DNA of 10,635 bases, taken from Gammaproteobacteria bacterium (GTDB lineage Bacteria; Pseudomonadota; Gammaproteobacteria; SZUA-152). Positions within the stretch are counted from its first letter, which is position 1; each line of letters starts with the position of its first letter. The stretch is from NCBI GenBank assembly GCA_003229995.1, contig QIGJ01000355.1, positions 1 to 10,635 on the forward strand, written 5' to 3'. Under the pieces are notes generated by a model. The model did no database searches, had not been told where the DNA came from, and saw only the letters and a list, made by a program, of their open reading frames with translations. Made by a program: the position numbers and the translations under genes. Below are positions 1 to 7,035 of the stretch, one piece after another.

Positions 1-29
1 CTAAGTTCAACTGTCAGGATAATGTAACC

Positions 30-41
30 AACTCATGAGTT
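30..41. promoter_or_regulatory. Perfect 12-bp palindrome just upstream of the phosphatase gene
   Basis: The sequence AACTCATGAGTT is its own reverse complement and ends 9 bases before the ATG of the tyrosine phosphatase gene. A -10-like hexamer GATAAT lies at 18-23, but its -35 partner would fall outside the window. The palindrome could be a repressor site or chance. No known operator is recognised. Confidence 0.25.
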
Positions 42-50
42 TGCTGATTA

Positions 51-542
51 ATGTCCATGGAAAAAGTTAATGTTTTATTTGTTTGCATGGGCAATATATG
101 CCGCTCGCCGACGGCTGAGGGCGTTTTTACCCGGTATGTGAAGGAAGCTGATCTTGCCAGTGTGATCGGGATTGATTCAGCAGGTACTCATGCCTATCAT
201 ATCGGAGAGGCTCCTGATCCCCGCTCGCAGAAAACGGCACTGAAGCGCGGTTATGATTTGTCTTTACAAAAAGCACGGCGCGCGGTTGCTGAGGATTTTA
301 CTGCCTTTGATTATATTCTGGCCATGGACAGAGACAACCAGCGAGGTTTGCAGGCTATTTGTCCTGTGGGAATGGAGCACAAGTTACATTTGTTTTTAAG
401 CTATGCGCCTAATCTTGAGCATGATGAAGTGCCCGATCCGTACTACGGTGGTCCGATGGGGTTTGATCGGGTATTGGATATGATTGAAGAGGCTTCGGCA
501 GGTTTACTTCAGGATATACAACTGCGTTATTTGCAAAATTGA
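51..542 (+). CDS. Low-molecular-weight protein-tyrosine phosphatase
   Basis: The 163-residue product is a cytoplasmic phosphatase of the low-molecular-weight family, which removes phosphate from protein tyrosines through a cysteinyl-phosphate intermediate. The P-loop CX5R(S) is at the N-terminus as CMGNICRS, with nucleophile Cys12 and Arg18. The general-acid loop is present as DPYYGG, with Asp129 as the likely proton donor. Length fits the family (about 150-165 residues), so the gene looks complete. The start is either ATG 51 or ATG 57; no strong Shine-Dalgarno separates them and the two differ by two residues. It converges on rne across a repeat-rich spacer. Orthologues in Pseudomonas (ptpA) lie near rne, while Wzb/Etp-type members act on capsule tyrosine kinases. 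No kinase gene is visible here, so the physiological substrate is unknown. Confidence 0.93.
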   Translation: MSMEKVNVLFVCMGNICRSPTAEGVFTRYVKEADLASVIGIDSAGTHAYHIGEAPDPRSQKTALKRGYDLSLQKARRAVAEDFTAFDYILAMDRDNQRGLQAICPVGMEHKLHLFLSYAPNLEHDEVPDPYYGGPMGFDRVLDMIEEASAGLLQDIQLRYLQN

Positions 543-582
543 AAATTGATGGTCAGATGTGTCGGGCTTGGCTTTGCGCCAC

Positions 583-752
583 TACTTAGGAACGGGCACG
601 TAATAACTTCCCACTCTAGCATCTCGGCTTCAGCCCGTCTTCGCCCGTTCCTCAATCACAAAAGCTCGAAATAGATGTTCAATCAGAACGAACGAATACG
701 CGCTAAATCTGAGCGCTAGACTGGGAAGTTATTACGCGCCCATTCCTTAGTA
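583..752. mobile_element. MITE-like element with 38-bp imperfect terminal inverted repeats
   Basis: Bases 583-620 and 715-752 are inverted repeats of each other, matching at 34 of 38 positions (mismatches at 587/748, 593/742, 598/737 and 614/721). The 94-base interior has no open frame of note. Within it, 643-652 also pairs perfectly with 588-597 (AGGAACGGGC), and GCGCT/AGCGC at 700-704 and 712-716 forms a small hairpin, so alternative folds are possible. Both outer ends begin with TA, which would suit insertion at a TA target as in IS630/mariner-type elements, but this is inference. A larger structured repeat that is not transposase-mobilised is the alternative. Confidence 0.6.
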
Positions 753-802
753 ACGTTTCTGGTCGGGCTTTGCTATTACCCCAAATAACCCGTTTCCTCA
801 TC

Positions 803-829
803 GGTAGGGTAGGCAATGCCCACCCTACC
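803..829. repeat. REP-like palindrome (GGTAGGGT...ACCCTACC)
   Basis: GGTAGGGT (803-810) pairs perfectly with ACCCTACC (822-829). After one A/C mismatch the stem continues as GGC/GCC around an AAT loop. The element has no T-tract on either side and so is not a standard terminator. It resembles short extragenic palindromes dispersed in many environmental proteobacterial genomes, which is a recollection and not a search result. Confidence 0.55.
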
Positions 830-854
830 AATAGAGCCATAACACCTAAAACCT

Positions 855-886
855 AACGCAAAGAAAAACAGTATAAACTTTGCGTT
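855..886. repeat. Inverted repeat AACGCAAAG / CTTTGCGTT
   Basis: AACGCAAAG (855-863) is the exact reverse complement of CTTTGCGTT (878-886), giving a 9-bp stem with a 14-base loop. A further CTTTGCG follows at 887-893, so the right arm is partly duplicated in tandem. A T-rich run begins about 16 bases after the stem, too far for a normal intrinsic terminator, though a weak bidirectional role between convergent genes cannot be excluded. Confidence 0.45.
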
Positions 887-912
887 CTTTGCGCCTCTGC
901 ACCTTTTTTTCT

Positions 913-938
913 CGTTCCCACACTCCAGCGTAAGAATG
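913..938. repeat. Decayed palindromic repeat (CGTTCCCAC...)
   Basis: CGTTCCCACACT and AGCGTAAGAATG can pair at 9 of 12 positions, one a G-T wobble, around a CC centre. The shape suggests a formerly perfect extragenic palindrome that has accumulated substitutions. A second TTCCCACGG fragment lies at 972-980. The assignment is tentative because the pairing is imperfect. Confidence 0.3.
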
Positions 939-1000
939 CATACCGGGTTTATAAATCACACCAGATACGGGTTCCCACGGAGGACTGCAGGATCTAGGTA

Positions 1001-3745
1001 TTAGTCATTATTTTCCGGTTTGCTGGCGGGTTTTTCCACAGGCTTTGCAGTCGGTGTGTCTATAACCGGCGATTGTGGTGTGTTTGCCGATTTTGTTTCA
1101 ACGAACGCAGGCTTTGTTGGTGCGCTACGGGCTGTTTTTTCATGCGCTACCGGTTTTGGTGCGGGGGCGGCCGGTTGTTGTTTTGCCGGGCTTGTTGGGC
1201 GCACGTTGTTTGCTGTTTTTGTCACTGCCGGTTTGGTTTCGACTTGTACTAGTGCTGCTGGTTTTGATTTGGTTTTTGTCGGCACTGGAGCAGCAGGGGT
1301 TGACGGTGTTTTTTCTACAAGGTTATCGGGTTTTGCTACCGGTTTCTGTTTTGTTTCTTGCGTTGCTGTTGCCGATTGCTGTGCTGTCGGTTTTTCCACG
1401 GGTTTACGGGCTACCGGTTTCGGCTTGTCCTTGAGTTCAGCAGGTTGTTGAGTTGATGCTTCGCCGGATGTGGTTGCAGTGTTCGTTTTTGCCACTTTTG
1501 TGGATGGTTTGGCTTCGGCTATATTTCCATTACTTTTGGTTTCTGTCGCAGTGTTTTCAGCCGTATTGTTTTCGTCAGTGCTGGCTTCGTTACCATTGGC
1601 TTCCACATTTTGGGTGTGGTTGCCACTGTCGCGCCGACGACGACGTCCACCACGACGCCCACGACGTGACCCCGTTTTTTGCTGACCATCATTTTGTGTA
1701 TCTTGCTCAACATTTTCTGGTTCGTTGTTGGCGGTTTCACCCGTGCTTGTATCCCGGTTTTGGGTCTGGTTGCGATTTTGCGTACGTGCAGTTTGCTTAT
1801 CGTCGGTTTTTGGTTTTTCGGTCTTATTTGCGGGTGCTTTTGCATTCGCACCACGGTTTTGAGTTCCCTTTTTCTGCTCGTCCCGGTTTTGTGCGTCATC
1901 CGGTTTGTCGCGATTCTGATTGCGCCGGGCAGGACGGCGGTTTGAGCCGTTGCGGTTACCGGCGTTATTACGGTTGCGTCCTCGAGGTTGTGTTGGTTTT
2001 GCAACTTCGGTTTTTTCGGTCGGTTTTGCGGGCGTGGCTTCGAGGTTTTCACCGCTACCCAGCAGACTGCTCCAGATGCGTTTGATGAAACCACCCTGTT
2101 GCATGGTTTCGTTTGCCGTTGTGGTTTGTGGCACAGGTGCAGTGGGCACTACACCTTTCACCACCGGGGTTTCGGATGTTATTTTGGGTTTATCACTCAG
2201 CGATTCCGATGCGTCTTCGCGCTCTACTGCCAGAGAGTAACTGGCTTGTGAATCTGCATCGTGTGCGAGGTCGCTGGTGCGTTCACGCTGAACTTCATAA
2301 TGAGGTGTGTCAAAAGTAGGGTTGGGAATCAGCACCACTTTGATCGCTTGACGTTGCTCAATATCCGAAATGGCCTGGCGTTTTTCGTTGAGCAGGAAGG
2401 TGGCTACGTTGACCGGTACTTGTACGACAATACGTGCTGTCTGTTCCTTCATGGCATCTTCTTCAATGATGCGCAGGATGGACAGAGCTAATGATTCGGT
2501 GCCACGAATGGTGCCGTGGCCTTCGCAACGCGGGCAGACAATTTGCACGGACTCACCCAGCGACGGGCGCAGGCGTTGTCGTGACATTTCCAGCAGACCA
2601 AAACGTGAAATACGCCCGATCTGTACGCGGGCACGGTCCATTTTTAGTGCTTCACGCAGGGTGTTTTCCACTTCACGCTGGTTGCGTGATGCCGACATGT
2701 CGATGAAGTCGATGACCACCAGTCCACCGAGATCACGCAGGCGCAATTGACGGGCCACTTCTTCAGCGGCTTCCCGGTTGGTGTTGAGTGCTGTTTCTTC
2801 GATGTCACTGCCCTTGGTGGCGCGGGCGGAGTTGATGTCAATGGAAATCAGCGCTTCGGTATGATCGATCACAATGGCACCACCGGAGGGCAGGCGTACT
2901 TCGCGTTTAAAGGCGGTTTCGATTTGTGATTCAATCTGATAGCGGGTGAACAGCGGTACGCTGTCATTATAATACTTGAGTTTGTTCAGGTTATGCGGCA
3001 TCACCATCTGCATGAATTCAGTGGCTTTGTCGAAGATCACTTTGTCATCAATGAGAATTTCACTGATGTCCTTGCGCAGGTTGTCGCGTATTGCGCGGAT
3101 GACGACATCACTTTCCTGGTAAATCAGGAAGGGAGCTGTCCCTTCCTTAGAGGCCTTGTCGACGGCCTCCCACAATTGCAATAAATAGTTCAGGTCCCAT
3201 TGTAATTCTTCGGGATTTTTACCGACACCTGCGGTACGCACAATCAGTCCCATATCTTCGGGAACATCCAGTGCTGCGAGGGCATCACGAATTTCATTGC
3301 GTTCTTCACCGACGATACGTCGTGACACACCACCCGCACGCGGGTTGTTGGGCATTAAAACCAGATAACGTCCGGCGAGGCTGATAAAGGTCGTGAGTGC
3401 CGCACCTTTGTTGCCGCGTTCTTCTTTTTCAACCTGAACGATGATTTCCTGGCCTTCTCTCAACGCCTGTCTGATATTGACGCGGCCACCGGTTTTTTCG
3501 GCATTGGGATCTAAGTAGGCACGGGAAACTTCTTTTAAGGGGAGAAAACCGTGGCGATCAGCACCGTAATCAACAAACGCAGCTTCGAGGCTGGGTTCGA
3601 CACGGGTAATGCGGGCTTTGTAGATGTTGGCTTTTTTCTGTTCGCGGCCAGCGGTTTCGATATCCAGATCGTAAAGTCGTTGACCATCGACCATGGCAAC
3701 GCGCAACTCTTCTGGCTGAGTTGCGTTAAACAGCATTCTTTTCAT
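1001..3745 (-). CDS. rne: Ribonuclease E
   Basis: This is the 914-residue endoribonuclease that initiates decay of most mRNAs and processes rRNA and tRNA precursors, and which scaffolds the degradosome at the inner membrane. The N-terminal half aligns with E. coli RNase E without shifts: S1 domain around residues 36-118, DNase I-like catalytic domain with metal-binding Asp303 and Asp346, and the zinc-link CPRC with Cys404 and Cys407. The C-terminal half (about 490-914) is low-complexity and probably disordered. It contains an amphipathic segment at 551-563 ([13 protein letters not shown]) that fits the membrane-targeting segment, arginine-rich RNA-binding stretches at 588-612 and 693-705, and a Pro/Lys/Thr-rich tail from about 770. 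The MKRML start matches E. coli. It is divergent from rluC. E. coli rne is autoregulated through its leader, and a leader of similar length is seen here. Confidence 0.98.
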   Translation of the reverse strand: MKRMLFNATQPEELRVAMVDGQRLYDLDIETAGREQKKANIYKARITRVEPSLEAAFVDYGADRHGFLPLKEVSRAYLDPNAEKTGGRVNIRQALREGQEIIVQVEKEERGNKGAALTTFISLAGRYLVLMPNNPRAGGVSRRIVGEERNEIRDALAALDVPEDMGLIVRTAGVGKNPEELQWDLNYLLQLWEAVDKASKEGTAPFLIYQESDVVIRAIRDNLRKDISEILIDDKVIFDKATEFMQMVMPHNLNKLKYYNDSVPLFTRYQIESQIETAFKREVRLPSGGAIVIDHTEALISIDINSARATKGSDIEETALNTNREAAEEVARQLRLRDLGGLVVIDFIDMSASRNQREVENTLREALKMDRARVQIGRISRFGLLEMSRQRLRPSLGESVQIVCPRCEGHGTIRGTESLALSILRIIEEDAMKEQTARIVVQVPVNVATFLLNEKRQAISDIEQRQAIKVVLIPNPTFDTPHYEVQRERTSDLAHDADSQASYSLAVEREDASESLSDKPKITSETPVVKGVVPTAPVPQTTTANETMQQGGFIKRIWSSLLGSGENLEATPAKPTEKTEVAKPTQPRGRNRNNAGNRNGSNRRPARRNQNRDKPDDAQNRDEQKKGTQNRGANAKAPANKTEKPKTDDKQTARTQNRNQTQNRDTSTGETANNEPENVEQDTQNDGQQKTGSRRGRRGGRRRRRDSGNHTQNVEANGNEASTDENNTAENTATETKSNGNIAEAKPSTKVAKTNTATTSGEASTQQPAELKDKPKPVARKPVEKPTAQQSATATQETKQKPVAKPDNLVEKTPSTPAAPVPTKTKSKPAALVQVETKPAVTKTANNVRPTSPAKQQPAAPAPKPVAHEKTARSAPTKPAFVETKSANTPQSPVIDTPTAKPVEKPASKPENND

Positions 3746-4085
3746 TTTTTTCAGTCCATGCGCTCAACCAATGTCCGCTTGTGGCTGCGGGCACAAAATG
3801 GCTTCACAAACAATAAACAGTATTACCGTGCGCCGACTGATCTAGCCGTTTTAGTTTTGTTCACTAAAAACAGAGGCCAGCGTCGCGAGTCTGGTTTTGC
3901 TGCTATTGGTCAGCTCGTCATGAACACAAGATGGACATGGGAGCGCACTAAATATTGGTAAACACACCCGTCATGACACGGATGTTAAGAAATTTTTTCG
4001 TTCTGCGCCCCATCCTGTCGCGTTTCAGCGTAGCTTCCTTGCCGAGGGAAAATGGGCGGAGAGTCAATACTATCCCGCAATAAGC
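3746..4085 (-). promoter_or_regulatory. Long 5' leader of rne
   Basis: If transcription starts about 7 bases after the predicted -10 element, the rne mRNA has a leader of about 340 bases, close to the 361 bases known for E. coli. There the leader folds into hairpins through which RNase E cuts its own message. A 7-bp hairpin is visible at 3849-3869 (TTTTAGT/ACTAAAA on the plus strand), and a broken stem at 3961-3986 with AACA/TGTT and CCGT/ACGG pairs. No known family consensus could be confirmed by eye. Plus-strand open frames across this region look like chance. Confidence 0.5.
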
Positions 4086-4091
4086 CGGGCA

Positions 4092-4120
4092 AATATAGCA
4101 GTCTTATGGCATGGCGGCAA
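4092..4120 (-). promoter_or_regulatory. Candidate sigma-70 promoter for rne
   Basis: Read on the minus strand, TTGCCG (4115-4120) and TATATT (4092-4097) are separated by exactly 17 bases. They match the -35 consensus at 4 of 6 positions and the -10 consensus at 5 of 6. The start site would be near 4085. The promoter lies only 17 bases from the rluC ATG, so the rluC promoter probably lies within DNA that encodes the rne leader. No clear plus-strand promoter was identified. Confidence 0.5.
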
Positions 4121-4137
4121 ACTGGGCATGATTTGTT

Positions 4138-5145
4138 ATGATGGACCCCATGGCACAGCTACCCTCGCAAACATCTTCCAAGTCCGTTCAGGCAGTTTCC
4201 ACAAAGGCCCGTATTGTTGAAGTGGATGATGAACGGGCAGGTCAAAGAATCGATAATTTTCTGCTGGCGAACCTCAAAGGTGTGCCGAAAAGCCGAGTTT
4301 ATCGCATGTTGCGCAAGGGCGAGGTGCGTGTCAACAAGGGGCGCATCAAGGCCAGTTATCGTTTGCAAAGCGGTGATGCTGTGCGTATTCCGCCGGTGCG
4401 GGTCGCTGAAACCGAAGCCCCGGTTAATCCAGGACAGCGGGTACTGAAGCGTATCGAGGCGGGTATTCTTGCGGAAGAAAAGGGTTTTTTGTTGTTGAAC
4501 AAACCGCCCGGTATTGCCGTGCATGGTGGCAGCGGGCTGAATTACGGGGTCATCGAGGCGTTACGCGTGCTACGGTCGGAAGCACCGTATTTGGAACTGG
4601 TGCATCGTTTGGATCGGGATACCTCGGGTTGTCTGCTCATTGCTAAACGCCGTAGCGTATTGCGTGAGCTGCACCGCCTGTTGCGTGAAGGCGGGGTGGA
4701 CAAACGTTATCTGGCGTTAGTGAAAGGACAATGGCAGGGCGGTGAACGTCGTGTGGATGCACCGTTGCTGAAAAATACCTTGCGCTCCGGGGAACGGGTG
4801 GTGACTATCAGCAGCGAAGGAAAATCCGCCGTGAGTATTTTTCGTCCGGTGACGATTTTTGCGCAGGCGAGTCTGGTTGAGGTCAGCCTGCTTACCGGAC
4901 GTACCCACCAGATACGGGTACATGCCGCTTCTATTGGTCATCCCATTGTGGGTGATGAAAAATACGGTGATGCAGGGTTTGACCGGGAAATGAAAAAACA
5001 CGGCATACGCCGACTTTTTTTACACGCGCGTTCGCTGGGTTTTTCATTGAATGGGTTGGATGAACAGTCACCCGCCTATCAATTTACCGCACCGTTGGGC
5101 GCTGAGCTGGAGGCTGTGCTGAACAGCTTGTCGCCTGGGTGCTAA
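4138..5145 (+). CDS. rluC: 23S rRNA pseudouridine synthase, RluC type
   Basis: The 335-residue enzyme isomerises uridines in 23S rRNA to pseudouridine; E. coli RluC modifies positions 955, 2504 and 2580. An N-terminal S4 RNA-binding domain spans about residues 34-85 ([10 protein letters not shown] to VRIPP). The RluA-family catalytic domain follows, with the signature HRLDRDTSG at 156-164 and catalytic Asp159. GRTHQIRVH and [10 protein letters not shown] are later family motifs. Three in-frame ATGs occur at 4138, 4141 and 4150; no strong ribosome binding site picks one, so the N-terminus is uncertain by up to four residues. The assignment to RluC over other RluA paralogues rests on the S4 domain and on divergence from rne, the usual gammaproteobacterial location. 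The stop overlaps the next gene's start as TAATG. Confidence 0.95.
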   Translation: MMDPMAQLPSQTSSKSVQAVSTKARIVEVDDERAGQRIDNFLLANLKGVPKSRVYRMLRKGEVRVNKGRIKASYRLQSGDAVRIPPVRVAETEAPVNPGQRVLKRIEAGILAEEKGFLLLNKPPGIAVHGGSGLNYGVIEALRVLRSEAPYLELVHRLDRDTSGCLLIAKRRSVLRELHRLLREGGVDKRYLALVKGQWQGGERRVDAPLLKNTLRSGERVVTISSEGKSAVSIFRPVTIFAQASLVEVSLLTGRTHQIRVHAASIGHPIVGDEKYGDAGFDREMKKHGIRRLFLHARSLGFSLNGLDEQSPAYQFTAPLGAELEAVLNSLSPGC

Positions 5146-5831
5146 TGAAAGAAACGTTAATGAAACAGCAAAAAACATATGAACTGATCGTGTTTGACTG
5201 GGATGGCACTCTGATGGATTCCGAAGCCCATATTGTGACCAGCATGCAACGTGCGTTGAAAGACCTGGATTTGCCGGTGTTGGCCCGGGAAAAAATCCGT
5301 GACATTATCGGTCTGGGATTGCGTGAAGCCATTATGCGCTTGCTGCCCGATTGCGATAAAGATGTACTGCTGGCGATCATCGACCGTTACCGTTACCACT
5401 TTTTTACCGGTGATCCCTGTGAGCCGTTTGCAGGTGCAGAGGACGTGTTGCAACACCTGCATAAGGCTGGGTATTTGTTGGCAGTCGCCACTGGCAAGGG
5501 GCGTCGTGGACTGGATTGGGTTTTAGAAAGTACCGGATTTTTGCAGTATTTTGCGGAAACGCGCTGTGCGGATGAAACGCACTCAAAACCTCATCCACAA
5601 ATGTTGCTGGATATTATGGACATTCTGGATGTCGATGCAAAACGCACTCTGATGGTGGGAGATACTGAATATGACCTGGAAATGGCCAATGCCGCCCGTA
5701 CTGCCGCAGTGGGTGTGGATTATGGCGTACACACCCGGGAGCGTTTAATGGCATGCTCACCACTGGCTTGCCTGTCGTCCATCACAGAATTGCCAGAGTG
5801 GTTAGCTAACGAAATTTTAACGAAATCCTAA
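5145..5831 (+). CDS. HAD-family phosphatase, phosphoglycolate phosphatase-like
   Basis: This is a cytoplasmic haloacid dehalogenase-superfamily hydrolase. With ATG 5145 it has 228 residues and all four HAD motifs: DWDGT with nucleophile Asp18 and acid/base Asp20, the threonine of ATGKG at about 116, Lys148 in SKPHP, and GDTEYD with acidic Asp173 and Asp177. A helical cap domain lies between motifs I and II, as in Gph/beta-phosphoglucomutase-like members. Its ATG overlaps the rluC stop in TAATG, suggesting translational coupling. ATG 5160 is preceded by the purine-rich stretch GAAAG and is a plausible alternative. A GTG at 5139 is also in frame but less attractive. The substrate cannot be read from sequence: phosphoglycolate, a sugar phosphate or a nucleotide are possible. 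The same rluC-HAD-sppA order is known in Pseudomonas. Confidence 0.9.
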   Translation: MKETLMKQQKTYELIVFDWDGTLMDSEAHIVTSMQRALKDLDLPVLAREKIRDIIGLGLREAIMRLLPDCDKDVLLAIIDRYRYHFFTGDPCEPFAGAEDVLQHLHKAGYLLAVATGKGRRGLDWVLESTGFLQYFAETRCADETHSKPHPQMLLDIMDILDVDAKRTLMVGDTEYDLEMANAARTAAVGVDYGVHTRERLMACSPLACLSSITELPEWLANEILTKS

Positions 5832-5839
5832 CGAAATCA
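5807..5839. repeat. Three tandem 11-bp units with TAACGAAAT core
   Basis: TAACGAAAT occurs exactly at 5807, 5818 and 5829, a strict 11-bp period covering the last codons and the stop of the HAD gene and extending into the spacer. The TAA stop at 5829-5831 is part of the third unit. The pattern could result from slippage or provide helically phased sites for a regulator of the downstream sppA. Confidence 0.7.
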
Positions 5840-5885
5840 ACACTGCGTAAAAACCAAAAATAATGAAACACAAAAGGTACACTTC

Positions 5886-6971
5886 ATGAGTGATCACGAC
5901 AAAACAGATGCACAAAAATCATCAATGTCATCCGAGCCCACTGCAAAGAATGATGTTGATGTCTGGACCCAGAGTGAGACAGTGAGTGATCCGAACGCGC
6001 CCGATGAAAAAGGCCAAAAAACAACCAATACGGAATGGGAAAGAGACACGCTCAATCGGTTGGCGTTTGCCGCTATCAACGAGCAGCGGCGTTCCCGCCG
6101 TTGGAGCGTATTTTTCAAATCCTTGTTTTTTGTTTATGTGTTTGTGATTATTTTATACATCCCCACAGATTGGAGTGAAGGTGGTATTTCGCATGATGAA
6201 CACACGGCACTGATTGATCTGGAAGGGGTGATCGCAGCAAATACCCAGGCCAGTGCCGATAATCTGGTGAGTAGTTTACGTGCAGCCTTTAAGGACAAAA
6301 AAACGGCCGCCATTATTATGCGCATTAACAGCCCGGGAGGCAGCCCAGTACAGGCAGGTTACGTTTATGATGAAATCAAACGCTTGCGTGAAAAATACCC
6401 GGAGACTAAATTATATGCGGTCGTTGCAGATATCTGCGCCTCCGGTGGTTATTACATCGCTGCGGCGGCGGATGAAATCTATGCCAACAAAGCCAGTATC
6501 GTCGGCTCTATTGGTGTGCTAATGGACGGTTTTGGTTTTGTAGATACGTTGAAAAAAGTCGGTGTAGAACGTCGTTTGATGACGGCTGGCAAATACAAAG
6601 GTGTGTTTGATCCTTTTTCACCATTAAAAAAACCAGAAGTACAACATATTCAGAATCTTCTGGATACGGTGCATCGCCAGTTTATTGATCAGGTAAAGGC
6701 CGGGCGTGGAGACAGATTGTCCGATAATCCGGATTTATTTACCGGACTGTTCTGGAATGGTGAAGAGAGTGTTAAGTTAGGTCTGGTCGATGGACTGGGT
6801 AGTGCCAGTTATGTTGCACGGGAGATTATTGGTGTAGAAAATATTGTTGATTTTACACCCCGGCCCAATTATCTGGACCGTTTTGCTGATAGTATCGGCG
6901 TGACACTGGCCAATGTTATGGCCAATAGCTTTGGTTTGCCAAATGCCGCGCAACAGTCACCGATGCGTTAA
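5886..6971 (+). CDS. sppA: Signal peptide peptidase SppA, short form (peptidase S49)
   Basis: The 361-residue inner-membrane serine protease degrades cleaved signal peptides and possibly other membrane peptides. A charged cytoplasmic tail of about 74 residues, rich in Asp, Glu and Lys, precedes a single transmembrane helix at about 75-93 (SVFFKSLFFVYVFVIILYI). The S49 domain follows, with NSPGGSP at 148-154 and ASGGYY at 185-190. The likely Ser/Lys dyad is Ser186 and Lys238; the 52-residue spacing equals that of B. subtilis SppA (Ser147/Lys199). It is a single-domain form, unlike the duplicated E. coli SppA. ATG 5886 is supported by AAGG at 5874-5877, eight bases upstream. It lies 54 bases after the HAD gene on the same strand, so co-transcription is likely. 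Confidence 0.93.
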   Translation: MSDHDKTDAQKSSMSSEPTAKNDVDVWTQSETVSDPNAPDEKGQKTTNTEWERDTLNRLAFAAINEQRRSRRWSVFFKSLFFVYVFVIILYIPTDWSEGGISHDEHTALIDLEGVIAANTQASADNLVSSLRAAFKDKKTAAIIMRINSPGGSPVQAGYVYDEIKRLREKYPETKLYAVVADICASGGYYIAAAADEIYANKASIVGSIGVLMDGFGFVDTLKKVGVERRLMTAGKYKGVFDPFSPLKKPEVQHIQNLLDTVHRQFIDQVKAGRGDRLSDNPDLFTGLFWNGEESVKLGLVDGLGSASYVAREIIGVENIVDFTPRPNYLDRFADSIGVTLANVMANSFGLPNAAQQSPMR

Positions 6972-7016
6972 TGTGTAGATGTCAGGTGTTCACGAATAGA
7001 CGTATAACCCGCCGTA

Positions 7017-7022
7017 TATAAT
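7017..7022 (+). promoter_or_regulatory. Consensus -10 hexamer just upstream of the phosphoribulokinase-family gene
   Basis: TATAAT at 7017-7022 matches the sigma-70 -10 consensus fully, in an AT-rich stretch. No good -35 lies 16-18 bases upstream (6994-6999 reads GAATAG). A start about 7 bases downstream would be near 7029, making the mRNA almost leaderless and excluding the AGG at 7026-7028 that serves as the only ribosome-binding candidate. It may be chance or an activator-dependent promoter. Confidence 0.3.
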
Positions 7023-7035
7023 AATAGGCAAAAAT

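Larger units (their letters stand above)
543..1000. other. Gene-free, repeat-rich spacer between the phosphatase gene and rne
   Basis: No convincing coding region is seen in these 458 bases between two convergent genes. The spacer holds a long imperfect inverted repeat (583-752) and three shorter palindromes (803-829, 855-886, 913-938), annotated separately. A T-run lies at 903-910, but no hairpin immediately precedes it, so no canonical terminator is called for either gene. From memory, murB lies between rne and ptpA in Pseudomonas; it is absent here. The spacer looks like a site that has collected small non-coding repeats. Confidence 0.7.

Noticed and set aside
855..910. Intrinsic terminator for the phosphatase gene using the 9-bp stem and T-run
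   Set aside because: The T-run begins about 16 bases after the stem, too far for canonical intrinsic termination.
1020..2085. Long plus-strand open frames opposite the 3' half of rne
   Set aside because: They lie against the low-complexity RNase E tail, whose biased codons remove stops in other frames. The products are Phe/Val/Cys-rich and match no family I recognise.
1519..2094. 191-residue minus-strand frame inside rne in another frame
   Set aside because: It lies within the repetitive Lys/Thr/Pro-rich coding region and its translation is the same bias read out of frame.
3551..3961. 136-residue plus-strand frame over the rne start and leader
   Set aside because: It overlaps the conserved S1-domain coding region antisense and the regulatory leader, with no ribosome binding site or domain.
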